A DNA stretch of 64,000 bases from Renibacterium sp. (GTDB taxonomy: Bacteria > Actinomycetota > Actinomycetes > Actinomycetales > Micrococcaceae): positions 186,001 to 250,000 of the forward strand of contig JAFOLH010000001.1 in NCBI GenBank assembly GCA_017419405.1. Direction: 5' to 3'. Below are positions 1-8,292 of the stretch, piece by piece. The notes below the pieces were generated by a model. It was not told the DNA's origin, did not search any database, and saw only the letters and a program-made list of their open reading frames with translations. Within the stretch, counting starts at the first letter, position 1; each line of letters opens with the position of its first letter. The translations under genes were made by a program, and so were the position numbers.

Positions 1-1107
1 CCCTTGATCACGCCGAAATGGCCGGATTTGGCCGGGCTGGACAAGTTCCGAGGGGTCCGGTTCCATTCGGCGCAGTGGGACCACACCGTCGATCTCGCCG
101 GCAAACGGGTCGCGGTCATCGGCACCGGTGCCAGCGCCATCCAGTTCATTCCGCAGGTGCAAGGCGTGGCCGGCGAAGTCCAAGTCTTCCAGCGGACACC
201 ACCATGGATCGTCCCGCGGGGTTGGCGGGAGACCTCGGCGAAACGCCGTGCCGTGTTCGCCAAATACCCCGTGCTGCAGAAACTCGACCGGCAGCGGAAA
301 TTCCGGATTCTGGAGACCCGGCATCTGGGCCTGAGCACCGCACGGTTCAACCGGGTCATGCAGGACTTCGCGCTGAGCTACCTCAATCGCAAGGTCAAGG
401 ATCCGGGGCTCCGGGCCAAGCTCACCCCGGACTATCGGATCGGCTGCAAGCGGATCCTGATTTCGGACAACTATTTCAATGCGCTGCAAAAACCCAATGT
501 GGAGCTGGTCACCGACGCCGTGGTCAGGGTCACCGAACGCGGCATCGTCACTGCGGACGGCGTGGAACGCGAAGCCGACGTCTTGATCTGCGGTACCGGG
601 TTCAATGCCACGCAGCCGAAGATCGCCGGTTTGATCCGGGACGGCGACGGCGTCTCGTTGGCCCAGAGGTGGGGCGCGGATTTCGAGGCGCACCGCGGGA
701 CCACGGTGACCGGTTACCCGAACCTCTTCCTGATCGTCGGACCGAACACCGCCCTCGGCCACAATTCGATCATCTACATGATCGAAGCCCAGGTGCGTTA
801 TGTCCTGGCTGCGCTCAACGCGGCAGAACGGCGCGGCGCGGTGGAGTTGGCGCCCACGGAGGCCGCGCAGCGGGCTTACAACCGCTGGCTGCAGGAACGC
901 CTGGCCCGGCTGGTCTGGACCCGCGGCGGCTGCTCGAGCTATTACCTCAGCAGCACCGGCAAGAACACCACGCTCTGGCCGGAGCGGGCGGCTGCGTTCC
1001 GGCGCAAGCTCGGCCGCTTCGATGCGGCCAGCTATCGGTTTTTCAAACCCCGTCATCCTGTCCTGTCCGCCATCCCGACCAAGAAAGCGGTATCTCCCCA
1101 TGTCTGA
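1..1107 (+). CDS. Flavin-containing (Baeyer-Villiger type) monooxygenase, 5' truncated by window edge
   Basis: C-terminal three quarters of a class B flavoprotein monooxygenase, using FAD and NADPH to oxygenate ketones or similar substrates. The reading frame is open back to base 1, so the N-terminal FAD-binding Rossmann motif lies outside the window. The Baeyer-Villiger fingerprint FxGxxxHxxxW is present (bases 46-78, FRGVRFHSAQW). It is followed directly by the second, NADPH-binding Rossmann motif VIGTGAS (near bases 115-135). Family members are about 490 residues, so roughly 120 are missing. It overlaps the start of a short-chain dehydrogenase by 8 bp, which suggests one operon that interconverts alcohols, ketones and esters. 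The substrate cannot be told from sequence. Confidence 0.85.
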   Translation, partial: PLITPKWPDLAGLDKFRGVRFHSAQWDHTVDLAGKRVAVIGTGASAIQFIPQVQGVAGEVQVFQRTPPWIVPRGWRETSAKRRAVFAKYPVLQKLDRQRKFRILETRHLGLSTARFNRVMQDFALSYLNRKVKDPGLRAKLTPDYRIGCKRILISDNYFNALQKPNVELVTDAVVRVTERGIVTADGVEREADVLICGTGFNATQPKIAGLIRDGDGVSLAQRWGADFEAHRGTTVTGYPNLFLIVGPNTALGHNSIIYMIEAQVRYVLAALNAAERRGAVELAPTEAAQRAYNRWLQERLARLVWTRGGCSSYYLSSTGKNTTLWPERAAAFRRKLGRFDAASYRFFKPRHPVLSAIPTKKAVSPHV

Positions 1108-1942
1108 GTTCCCCTATGTATCCGGCGCCGCAGTACTCACCGGGGCCGCAAGCGGCATCGGCGAAGCGACCGCCAAAGGTCTGGCGATGCGCGGTATGGA
1201 TATGGCAATCATCGACAAGGATGCGGCGCCGCTGGAGGCCCTGGCAGCCGGGTTGCGGGCCAATTATCCGAAACTGACCATCAGCACCCATGTGGTCGAC
1301 CTTTCCGAAGCAGCACCGATTGCGGCTCTGCCCGAGGAAGTCCGGCGCAGCCACGAGCGGGTCAGCATGCTGATCAACAACGCCGGGGTGGCCTTGGGCG
1401 GCACCTTCGAGGACGTTTCGCTGGCTGACATCGAATTCGTGATGGCGGTGAATTTCTGGGCCGCGGTCCGGATGACCAAGGCATTCATGCCGGATCTGCG
1501 CGCGGCCGATTCGGCCCTGATGATCAATATTTCAAGTCTCTTCGGCTTGATCGGCACTCCGGGGCAGACTGCGTACACGGCGAGCAAATTCGCGATCCGT
1601 GGCTTTTCCGAGTCATTGCGCACCGAGGTCTCGCGCTTCGGGATCAAGGTGCTCCAGGTGCATCCCGGCGGGATCAAGACCAATGTCGCGAACAACGCCC
1701 GGCTCGGCGCGAATCTCACCCGCGGGGATGTGGACCAGGTCCGCAGTTCGTTCAACAAGGTGCTCACCATGGATCCCCGCGTCGCGGCAGAGCAGATCTT
1801 GAACGCGGCGGCCGCCGGGAAAAACCGGTTGGTGATTACCAAAGAGGCCAAAGCGCTGGATCTGCTCGCCAGATTGTTGCCGGCGAAGCACGGCGAAATC
1901 ATCGCCAAGGAAATGCTCCGCAGAACCGGGGTCAAGCTCTGA
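1100..1942 (+). CDS. Short-chain dehydrogenase/reductase (SDR)
   Basis: NAD(P)-dependent oxidoreductase of 280 residues, the usual size for classical SDRs. The cofactor motif TGAASGIG is at residues 14-21, NNAG at 93-96, and the catalytic YxxxK at Y159-K163, with the active-site serine in the preceding SSLFG stretch. The ATG at 1100 overlaps the monooxygenase stop by 8 bp, so translation is probably coupled. The frame is also open far upstream, but that part lies inside the monooxygenase gene and is rejected. Its likely role is oxidation or reduction of the alcohol/ketone handled by the monooxygenase; this is inferred from context only. Confidence 0.88.
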   Translation: MSEFPYVSGAAVLTGAASGIGEATAKGLAMRGMDMAIIDKDAAPLEALAAGLRANYPKLTISTHVVDLSEAAPIAALPEEVRRSHERVSMLINNAGVALGGTFEDVSLADIEFVMAVNFWAAVRMTKAFMPDLRAADSALMINISSLFGLIGTPGQTAYTASKFAIRGFSESLRTEVSRFGIKVLQVHPGGIKTNVANNARLGANLTRGDVDQVRSSFNKVLTMDPRVAAEQILNAAAAGKNRLVITKEAKALDLLARLLPAKHGEIIAKEMLRRTGVKL

Positions 1943-1991
1943 ATCAGGCGCAAAACGCCGTTGTGGCCAGAATCTCAGCGACTTCATAGCC

Positions 1992-2015
1992 GCCGGCGCG
2001 GATCGCCGCGCTGGC
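1992..2015 (+). terminator. Stem-loop terminator after the monooxygenase/SDR operon
   Basis: Arms GCCGGCGCGG and CCGCGCTGGC form a 10-bp stem with one G-U pair around the loop ATCG, 50 bases after the SDR stop. No clear T-run follows, as is common in high-GC actinobacteria. Confidence 0.45.
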
Positions 2016-2060
2016 GGGGATTTCGAATTCTGTGTTTTCCGGGATCAGCCGGTTTCGCGT

Positions 2061-2082
2061 CGTTATCAGTTTGTTATCGTTT
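2061..2082 (+). promoter_or_regulatory. Tandem 11-bp direct repeat, possible response-regulator site
   Basis: Two adjacent 11-mers, CGTTATCAGTT and TGTTATCGTTT, share GTTATC in the same register. An 11-bp head-to-tail spacing is typical of OmpR/PhoB-family response regulators such as MtrA, which controls Rpf and other wall hydrolases in some actinobacteria. The site lies about 190 bp before the Rpf-like gene. The rest of the 1943-2265 gap holds the terminator above and no recognisable riboswitch. Confidence 0.35.
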
Positions 2083-2247
2083 GGTGCTTCCCGTAGCGTC
2101 GATGGAAAGCTCCCGTTCGGCATTGCGCCGTCGGAAGCTGAGCAGGCACCTCGCACCCGGCACCGCCACGGAGGATTGCCTTTGATTTGTCCCCACATGA
2201 GGAAGCGGGCGGCGGTGGTTCGGTAGCGGAATGCTCCGTTCGGGTGA

Positions 2248-2922
<675 letters not shown>

Positions 2923-2937
2923 TCTGAGCGGCGACCA

Positions 2938-2956
2938 GGCCCCGGTCACCGGGGCC
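2938..2956 (+). terminator. Stem-loop terminator after the Rpf-like gene
   Basis: GGCCCCGG and CCGGGGCC pair perfectly around the loop TCA, starting 15 bases after the stop codon. Confidence 0.6.
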
Positions 2957-2958
2957 GG

Positions 2959-3048
2959 GAGTCCGTTGGAGAGGGCGGGGCGGCTTTGCGCAGGCAAGGC
3001 TGCCCCGCCCTCTCCGGCATCCCGGGGAGCGGCATCCCGGACGGACTC
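2959..3048. repeat. Large nested hairpin between the Rpf-like gene and gcvH
   Basis: An inner stem pairs 2968-2989 with 2994-3015: 22 bp, two of them G-U, around a GCAG loop. An outer stem pairs GAGTCCGT (2959-2966) with ACGGACTC (3041-3048). The right side also carries CGGCATCCCGG twice (near 3015-3025 and 3030-3040). It lies about 190 bp before gcvH. The remaining bases to 3238 show no glycine-riboswitch features that I can recognise. Confidence 0.6.
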
Positions 3049-3238
3049 GGCGCTGCGGAACGTGGGAAACGGCCAGTTTTGTGATTCGAGTCCGTCAGTT
3101 TGTCCGGTGCACCAGGCCATCCGGCAGGCTGGGCACTTGCCCTGGGCCATCGGCTCACTGTTGACTGGGGGTAGCAGTTTTGCGCTGCTGGTCGTCCCGG
3201 CCCGATCCGTTGCAGAATTTAGACCTGAAAGGCGCCCC

Positions 3239-3625
3239 ATGAGCAACATTCCCGCTGATTTTTCCTATACCGCCGAGCATGAGTGGGTCAGCGCACCCGA
3301 TGCCGAAGGCGTGGTCCGGGTGGGCATCACGGATTTCGCCCAGGACGCCTTGGGCGACGTGGTCTATGTCCAGGTTCCCGAGGTCGGCAGCGCGCTCACC
3401 GCCAATGACGTGGTCGGCGAGGTCGAGTCCACGAAGAGCGTCAGCGACATCTTCGCTCCGCTCAGCGGCGAGGTGGTGGCCCGGAACGAAGGTCTGGACA
3501 GCGACCCGGCACTGATCAACTCGGACCCGTACGGCGAAGGCTGGTTGCTGGAGATCAAACTCGACGATGCATCGTCCCACGAGAGCCTGCTCAGTGCCTC
3601 GGAGTACGAACAGCAGGTAGGGTAG
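3239..3625 (+). CDS. gcvH: Glycine cleavage system H protein
   Basis: Lipoyl carrier of the glycine cleavage system, shuttling the aminomethyl group between the P and T proteins. It has 128 residues, the normal family length. The lipoylation site is K66 in GEVESTKSVSDIFAPL, and the motif YTAEHEWV near the N-terminus is typical. The ATG at 3239 matches the family N-terminus; the longer open frame upstream has no homology. No gcvP or gcvT is in the window. Here gcvH heads the block that includes the FHA protein and FtsR, an arrangement also found in mycobacteria (Rv1826-Rv1830). Confidence 0.95.
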   Translation: MSNIPADFSYTAEHEWVSAPDAEGVVRVGITDFAQDALGDVVYVQVPEVGSALTANDVVGEVESTKSVSDIFAPLSGEVVARNEGLDSDPALINSDPYGEGWLLEIKLDDASSHESLLSASEYEQQVG

Positions 3626-3755
3626 TCTGATACCTCGCATCGCGCCGGGCGGAGCAATCCGCAGCCCGGCTCCCGATGCCGGAATAGACCATTTGGAGCT
3701 TCCGGAACAACGGTTCTGGAAGGATTGCAGGAATGAAAACAGGGGAGGAACTCAG

Positions 3756-4220
3756 ATGGGTGGCAATGAGCGCGACGCCGTGAACGCGACGCCGGAAGAG
3801 GCTCACACGCCCAAGGCTTCCGAAACCACGTCGATCCATGTGCCTTCGGCTTCGGCCGAGCCGGCGATCCAGCCGAATTTGAGCAGTGAAGAACTTTCTG
3901 CGGTAGCGGCGCTCCCGGCTGGTTCGGCGCTTTTGATCGCGCACTCCGGGCCCAATCAGGGAGCCAGATTCCTCTTGGACTCGGAGACCACGTTGGCCGG
4001 CCGGCACCCGGATGCGGATGTCTTCCTCGACGACGTCACGGTATCCCGCAGGCACGTGGAGTTCCGCCGCGAAGGCAATGGCTTCCGGGTCGTCGATTCG
4101 GGCAGCCTCAACGGAACCTACGTCAACGGCGACCGGGTGGATTCCGTGCTGTTGCGAACCGGCAGCGAGGTTCAGATCGGCAAGTTCCGCTTGACCTACT
4201 ACGCCAGCTCGAAAGCCTAG
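3756..4220 (+). CDS. garA: FHA-domain regulator of the GarA/OdhI type
   Basis: Phosphothreonine-binding switch protein of 154 residues. The N-terminal tail carries ETTS (residues 23-26), matching the ETTS motif that PknB and PknG phosphorylate in GarA/OdhI. The C-terminal FHA domain shows GRHPDADVFLDDVTVSRRH and NGTYVNG. In relatives the unphosphorylated protein inhibits 2-oxoglutarate dehydrogenase and affects glutamate metabolism, and phosphorylation turns it off by intramolecular binding. Start: AGGGGAGGAA lies just upstream of ATG 3756, so the longer open frame is not used. It sits between gcvH and ftsR, as in mycobacteria. Function is inferred from motif and synteny. Confidence 0.88.
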   Translation: MGGNERDAVNATPEEAHTPKASETTSIHVPSASAEPAIQPNLSSEELSAVAALPAGSALLIAHSGPNQGARFLLDSETTLAGRHPDADVFLDDVTVSRRHVEFRREGNGFRVVDSGSLNGTYVNGDRVDSVLLRTGSEVQIGKFRLTYYASSKA

Positions 4221-4230
4221 GGCGGCTTGA

Positions 4231-5001
4231 GTGGCAGTACAGGGGGCGCGTCGGGCGGCCGGTGAAAACCGGCTCGGTGATGCGCACGCTTATGCCGGGC
4301 GACCGGTCATCTTCAACATCGGCGAAGTGCTCGCGCAGCTCACCGAAGACTTTCCTTCGGTCACCGCGTCGAAAATCCGATTCTACGAGGAGAAGGGCCT
4401 GGTCACGCCGCAACGGACGGCGGCGGGATACCGGCAGTTCACCGAATCGGACGTGGAACGGCTGCGCTTCGTGCTGGCCTTGCAGCGCGACCACTATCTG
4501 CCCTTGAAAGTGATCCGGGACTACCTCGATTCGATCGACCGCGGCGAAGGGCCGGAGAACCTCCCGCCCGGAGTCAGCGCCTCGATCGCGCCGCGTCCGG
4601 TGAACCCGGAACTGGCCGCCGAAATGGCCGGCCGGGCCCGGCGGCTCAGCGTGGAGCAACTCCGGGTCGAGTCCGGCGCGAGCAACGAGCTGCTGGAGTC
4701 GCTGCTCAGCTTCGGCTTGATCGCCGCCGAGGCGGGCCATTTCGACGACCACGCGCTGCGGGTGGCGAAAGCCTGCGCTGCGCTTGCCGCGCACGGCTTG
4801 GAACCGCGCCACCTGCGCCCGTTCCAGGCCGCTGCGGAACGCGAGTTCGGTCTGGTCGAACGGGTGGTATCGCCTTTGGCCTCGCGGCGCGACGGCGCCT
4901 CCCAAGCCCGTGCGGCCGAGTCCGCCCGCGAAATCAGCGATCTGTGCCTTTCCCTGCATTCCGCCTTGGTCCAGGGCCATATCGCCCGGATGGACAGCTG
5001 A
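4231..5001 (+). CDS. ftsR: MerR-family transcriptional regulator FtsR
   Basis: 256-residue regulator with an N-terminal winged helix-turn-helix of MerR type (SKIRFYEEKGLVTPQRTAAGYRQF, shown in part: SKIRFYEEKGLVTPQ). This is followed by the conserved RDHYLPLKVIRDYLD segment seen in the FtsR/Rv1828 group. In Corynebacterium glutamicum FtsR controls ftsZ, and ftsZ lies 41 kb downstream in this same window. The GTG at 4231 follows the FHA stop by 10 bases with AGGGCGG upstream; an internal start nearer the HTH is possible, because the first 25 residues are poorly conserved. It is probably co-transcribed with the FHA gene. Confidence 0.88.
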   Translation: MAVQGARRAAGENRLGDAHAYAGRPVIFNIGEVLAQLTEDFPSVTASKIRFYEEKGLVTPQRTAAGYRQFTESDVERLRFVLALQRDHYLPLKVIRDYLDSIDRGEGPENLPPGVSASIAPRPVNPELAAEMAGRARRLSVEQLRVESGASNELLESLLSFGLIAAEAGHFDDHALRVAKACAALAAHGLEPRHLRPFQAAAEREFGLVERVVSPLASRRDGASQARAAESAREISDLCLSLHSALVQGHIARMDS

Positions 5002-5023
5002 ACGGTGAACGGCATGGGTTCAG

Positions 5024-5509
5024 ATGATTGAACTCGAACTCGTCGGCGTCCGGATCGAGATGCCGTCCAGTCAGCCCCTGGTGCTGCTCAAGGAAGTCGA
5101 CGGCGAGCGGCACCTGCCGATCTGGATCGGCACTCCGGAAGCCAGTGCGATTGCGATCGCCCAGCAAGGCGTCGCGCCGCCCCGGCCGTTGACCCATGAT
5201 CTTTTCGGCGATCTTCTGGCTGCCGTCGGCTTGAGCCTGGCGCATGTGACGATCACCGCGGTGGAAGACGCGGTGTTCTACGCCCAGCTGGTGCTCGACG
5301 ACGGAACCGTGATCGGATCCAGGGCCTCGGATGCTTTGGCGCTCGCGCAACGTGCGCATTGCCAGATCTGGTGCGCCGATGTCGTCTTGGACGAGGCCGG
5401 AGTGCGGATCGGCGACGATGACGGTTCCGCCCCCGAGGACGATGAAACGGAAGTGCAGCGGTTCCGGGCCTTTTTGGACGACGTCGAACCGGAAGACTTC
5501 GGCAACTGA
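5024..5509 (+). CDS. Bifunctional nuclease family protein (DUF151)
   Basis: 161-residue protein of the DUF151/BFN family, starting MIELELVGVRIEMPS and containing the LPIWIGTPEASAIA core and SDALALA stretch of the family. Members have been described as DNase/RNase in plants and are widespread in actinobacteria with unknown cellular role. The C-terminus is acidic (DDDGSAPEDDETEVQ). It follows ftsR by 22 bases and is followed by the second MerR gene, the same order as Rv1828-Rv1829-Rv1830. A biochemical function is not established from sequence. Confidence 0.85.
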   Translation: MIELELVGVRIEMPSSQPLVLLKEVDGERHLPIWIGTPEASAIAIAQQGVAPPRPLTHDLFGDLLAAVGLSLAHVTITAVEDAVFYAQLVLDDGTVIGSRASDALALAQRAHCQIWCADVVLDEAGVRIGDDDGSAPEDDETEVQRFRAFLDDVEPEDFGN

Positions 5510-5528
5510 GCGGATCGCTGAGGTTTCA

Positions 5529-5545
5529 TTCAGGTTAGACCTGAA
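5529..5545. promoter_or_regulatory. Palindrome upstream of the second MerR gene
   Basis: TTCAGGT and ACCTGAA form a perfect 7-bp inverted repeat around TAG. AGGTT also occurs at 5521, 5532 and 5545. On the minus strand, TAACCTTCAGGT (5550-5539) matches 10 of 12 bases of the ftsZ-upstream palindrome half TAACCCTCAAGT (45948-45959). This would suit autoregulation by a dimeric MerR-type protein. The rest of 5510-5775 shows nothing else clear. Confidence 0.45.
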
Positions 5546-5775
5546 GGTTAAACTTTCGACACGCCGGAAGATTTTTGCTAGCGTCTTTGACCAATGCCCG
5601 CTGCGGTTCTAACGTCGGATTAGACAGTTCCCATTGCATGTCCGGCGATCTATCGTCACACTGGATTGAGAAGTTACACCGATGAGCTTCTGATCGTGCG
5701 TACTTCCGCACAGTGGTGACGGATTCCGGACGTACCTTCCCCGGGAACTTTGACAGATCAACGACGGAGGGTCCG

Positions 5776-6369
5776 ATGAGTCCGAAAGGCGAGGGTGGCG
5801 AGCTGAAACAAGCTGCCAGTCCCACCACGGTGATACCTGCCGGGGCGCAAGGATTGCTTTTCACCGAGGACCTCCCTGTTCTGGATGAAGACGCGGGTTA
5901 CCGCGGACCCACGGCTTGCAAAGCCGCCGGAATCACCTATCGTCAGCTCGATTACTGGGCACGTACCGGTCTCGTCGAGCCGACCGTGCGCAACGCCGCC
6001 GGCTCCGGCTCGCAGCGGCTCTACGGGTTCCGTGACATCTTGGTGCTCAAGGTGGTCAAACGCCTGCTGGACACCGGGGTTTCGCTGCAGCAGATCCGTT
6101 CCGCGGTCGAGCACCTGCGGGAGCGCGGGGTCGACGATCTGGCCCAAATCACGTTGATGAGCGATGGCGCCTCGGTGTATGAATGCACCTCCGCCGACGA
6201 AGTCATCGACCTGGTGCAGGGCGGCCAAGGCGTGTTCGGAATCGCGGTGGGCAAAGTCTGGCGCGAAGTCGAAGGCAGCCTCTCCGAATTGCCGAGCGAA
6301 CACGCTGAGGACCAGTCCTTCCCGGACGACGAGTTGGGCAAGCGGCGCGCGGCGCGACGGATTTCCTGA
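5776..6369 (+). CDS. MerR-family transcriptional regulator (Rv1830-like)
   Basis: 197-residue regulator. A variable 45-residue N-terminus precedes a MerR helix-turn-helix, GYRGPTACKAAGITYRQLDYWARTGLVEP, of which ACKAAGITYRQLDYW is the recognition region. LKVVKRLLDTGVSLQQIR follows, then a C-terminal domain (VYECTSADEVIDLVQGGQGVFGI) typical of this actinobacterial group. CGGAGGG lies upstream of the ATG at 5776. It is the last gene of the gcvH-garA-ftsR-DUF151-merR block and has its own 266-base upstream region with a palindrome. Targets are unknown; mycobacterial relatives have been linked to growth. Confidence 0.85.
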   Translation: MSPKGEGGELKQAASPTTVIPAGAQGLLFTEDLPVLDEDAGYRGPTACKAAGITYRQLDYWARTGLVEPTVRNAAGSGSQRLYGFRDILVLKVVKRLLDTGVSLQQIRSAVEHLRERGVDDLAQITLMSDGASVYECTSADEVIDLVQGGQGVFGIAVGKVWREVEGSLSELPSEHAEDQSFPDDELGKRRAARRIS

Positions 6370-6462
6370 GCCTGCTTCCCGGCACCGGACTTCCGGTCGC
6401 TGTTCGCCTGCTGTTCTTTTGCCGGGCGGAAAACGTTCACTCCTTGCTGGCAGCGTTTCAGC

Positions 6463-8292
6463 ATGCCCGTCAATCACTCAGTCTTTGCCGCTGCCCACCT
6501 CCGGAAAACCCTTGATTCCAAGGGCCGCCGGGTAGCCGTCATCGTGCTCTCCGGCCTCCTGCTGGCCGCAAGCGGGTTGCCCGCCCAAGCCGAACCGCCC
6601 GGCAGCGCAGAAACCCCGGATTCGATCAGCACCGCGATGAACACCGCGGTTTCCGGCAATGCCTTCGCCGGGAATCCCGACTACCAGCACACCGTGGTCG
6701 GGCACAACCAACCCTCGCACGGCCGCTTGGCGATCGCACCGAACGGCGATTACCGCTACACCCCCGAACCGGGCTATCTGGGCCCGGATTCATTCCGGGT
6801 GGACAGCTCGGACGCGGTGCAGCTCTTCCAGACGGACCTGCCGGCTTTGGGTTCCTTCAGCTCGGTGCCGATCACGGCAGGGGGATTCGGTTCGTCAGTG
6901 GCACCGGTGCCCGGCAAGCCCGGACGCGTCTACGGGTTGACGGACCGGGGCCCGAACGTGGACGGACCCGCGAAAAACCTCAAGATCGAGGCGATTCCGG
7001 ATTTCACCCCGTCGATCGGCGAGTTCCAGCTCGATCAAGGCAAAGCCGTCCTGTTGCGCAGCATTCCGCTCAAGGCCGCGGACGGCACCCCGATGAACGG
7101 GCAAGTGAACTCCTCGGCATCGACCGGCGAGACCATCCAGGACCTCGATGGCAGGGTGCTCCCGGCCTCGCCCTACGGACTGGACTCCGAAGGCTTGGTG
7201 GCGATGCCGGACGGCAGTTTCTACGTCTCGGACGAATACGGTCCATTCATCGTCCATTTCGACGCCGCCGGCCGGGAAATCGACAGGATGAGCCCGTTCG
7301 GCGGCGGTTTGCCGGCGGAGCTCGCGAACCGGACGCCGAATCAGGGCATGGAAGGACTGACCGTCACGCCGGACGGCAAGACCCTGGTCGGCATCATGCA
7401 GAGCGCCCTCAACCAACCGGATCTGGCCAAGGGCGTCAGCGCGAAGAAAATCGCGGCCACCCGGATCGTCACGATCGGCCTGGAAGACCGGGCGGTGCAT
7501 GAATACCTGGTGCTGCTGGAGGATCCGGCGACCACCAAGGACGCGGTCAGCGAAATCAGCGCACTGTCGGCGACCGAATTCCTGATCGACGAACGGGACG
7601 GCAACCTCCAGCCCGGCGGGCGCAAGCTGTTCTACCGGGTGGACATCAGCGACGCCACCGACGTCGGACCAGCCGCGCAGCTGCCCGGGGCCGGGTACGA
7701 CGGCGGAAAGGGCGGCTTGTTGCTGGCCGGCAAGACCATCGAGGCCACGCTCGGCGAGCGCCCGACGGCCGCAGCCGGTGCCGCGCTGGCGGACCTCGGG
7801 ATCAAGCCGGCGGCCAAAAAACTGAGTTTGGACCTGGGTGCTTTGGTCAGTACGCTCAACCCGGGCGGGGCGTTCTTCGGGCACGACAAGATCGAGGGTG
7901 TCTTCCCGTTCGACGGCGGCAATAAGCTGCTGATCTCCAACGACAATGACTTCGGCATCGACGCGGTGCAACCCGGTAGCCAGAATCCATACGTGCTGCA
8001 TCCGAAACTGCTGCCGGACGGCAAGCAGGACGACGGGGAATACCTCGTGGTGGATCTGCGCAAATTGCCGGCTCGGCCGGTCTCCACAACCATCGACATC
8101 TCGGTGACCGCTCCGGCCACCGAGGCTCCGGCCCCGCCGCCGGCCTCCGGCACCGCCGCTGCCACGGTGCCGGTGGCAGATGGCGAACCACTCGCCGCAA
8201 CCGGCGTCGACCTCTGGGCGCTGGCTGCGGCAGCGCTGCTCATCGCGGCAGGGTTGGCCGGTTCCGGCTTCAGCCGGCGCCGGAAGCGGTAG
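6463..8292 (+). CDS. Cell-wall anchored esterase-like phytase-family protein
   Basis: 609-residue exported protein. It has a basic N-terminus and signal peptide ending near AQA, a short cadherin/VCBS-like module (HGRLAIAPNGDYRYTPEPGY), then a long beta-propeller-type domain of the 'esterase-like activity of phytase' family (motifs GLTDRGPNVDGP, DSEGLVAMPDGSFYVSDEYG, NQGMEGLTVTPDG, NDNDFGID). The C-terminus has LAATG (residues 577-581), a hydrophobic helix and RRRKR, a sorting signal of the LAXTG type used by class E sortases. It probably hydrolyses phosphate esters at the surface, but the substrate is uncertain. Its stop codon directly abuts the stop of the convergent parA gene. Confidence 0.85.
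   Translation: MPVNHSVFAAAHLRKTLDSKGRRVAVIVLSGLLLAASGLPAQAEPPGSAETPDSISTAMNTAVSGNAFAGNPDYQHTVVGHNQPSHGRLAIAPNGDYRYTPEPGYLGPDSFRVDSSDAVQLFQTDLPALGSFSSVPITAGGFGSSVAPVPGKPGRVYGLTDRGPNVDGPAKNLKIEAIPDFTPSIGEFQLDQGKAVLLRSIPLKAADGTPMNGQVNSSASTGETIQDLDGRVLPASPYGLDSEGLVAMPDGSFYVSDEYGPFIVHFDAAGREIDRMSPFGGGLPAELANRTPNQGMEGLTVTPDGKTLVGIMQSALNQPDLAKGVSAKKIAATRIVTIGLEDRAVHEYLVLLEDPATTKDAVSEISALSATEFLIDERDGNLQPGGRKLFYRVDISDATDVGPAAQLPGAGYDGGKGGLLLAGKTIEATLGERPTAAAGAALADLGIKPAAKKLSLDLGALVSTLNPGGAFFGHDKIEGVFPFDGGNKLLISNDNDFGIDAVQPGSQNPYVLHPKLLPDGKQDDGEYLVVDLRKLPARPVSTTIDISVTAPATEAPAPPPASGTAAATVPVADGEPLAATGVDLWALAAAALLIAAGLAGSGFSRRRKR
8262..8285. terminator. Hairpin at the junction of two convergent genes
   Basis: TTCCGGC (8262-8268) pairs with GCCGGAA (8279-8285) inside the last codons of the esterase gene, 8 bases before the abutting stop codons. 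With no intergenic space, this is the only terminator-like structure for either gene. Confidence 0.3.

Noticed and set aside
800-1099. Longer N-terminus for the short-chain dehydrogenase
   Set aside because: The extra 100 codons lie inside the monooxygenase gene in another frame; the SDR fold begins at 1100.
3049-3238. Possible glycine riboswitch before gcvH
   Set aside because: No tandem aptamer cores recognisable; only hairpins of other kinds.
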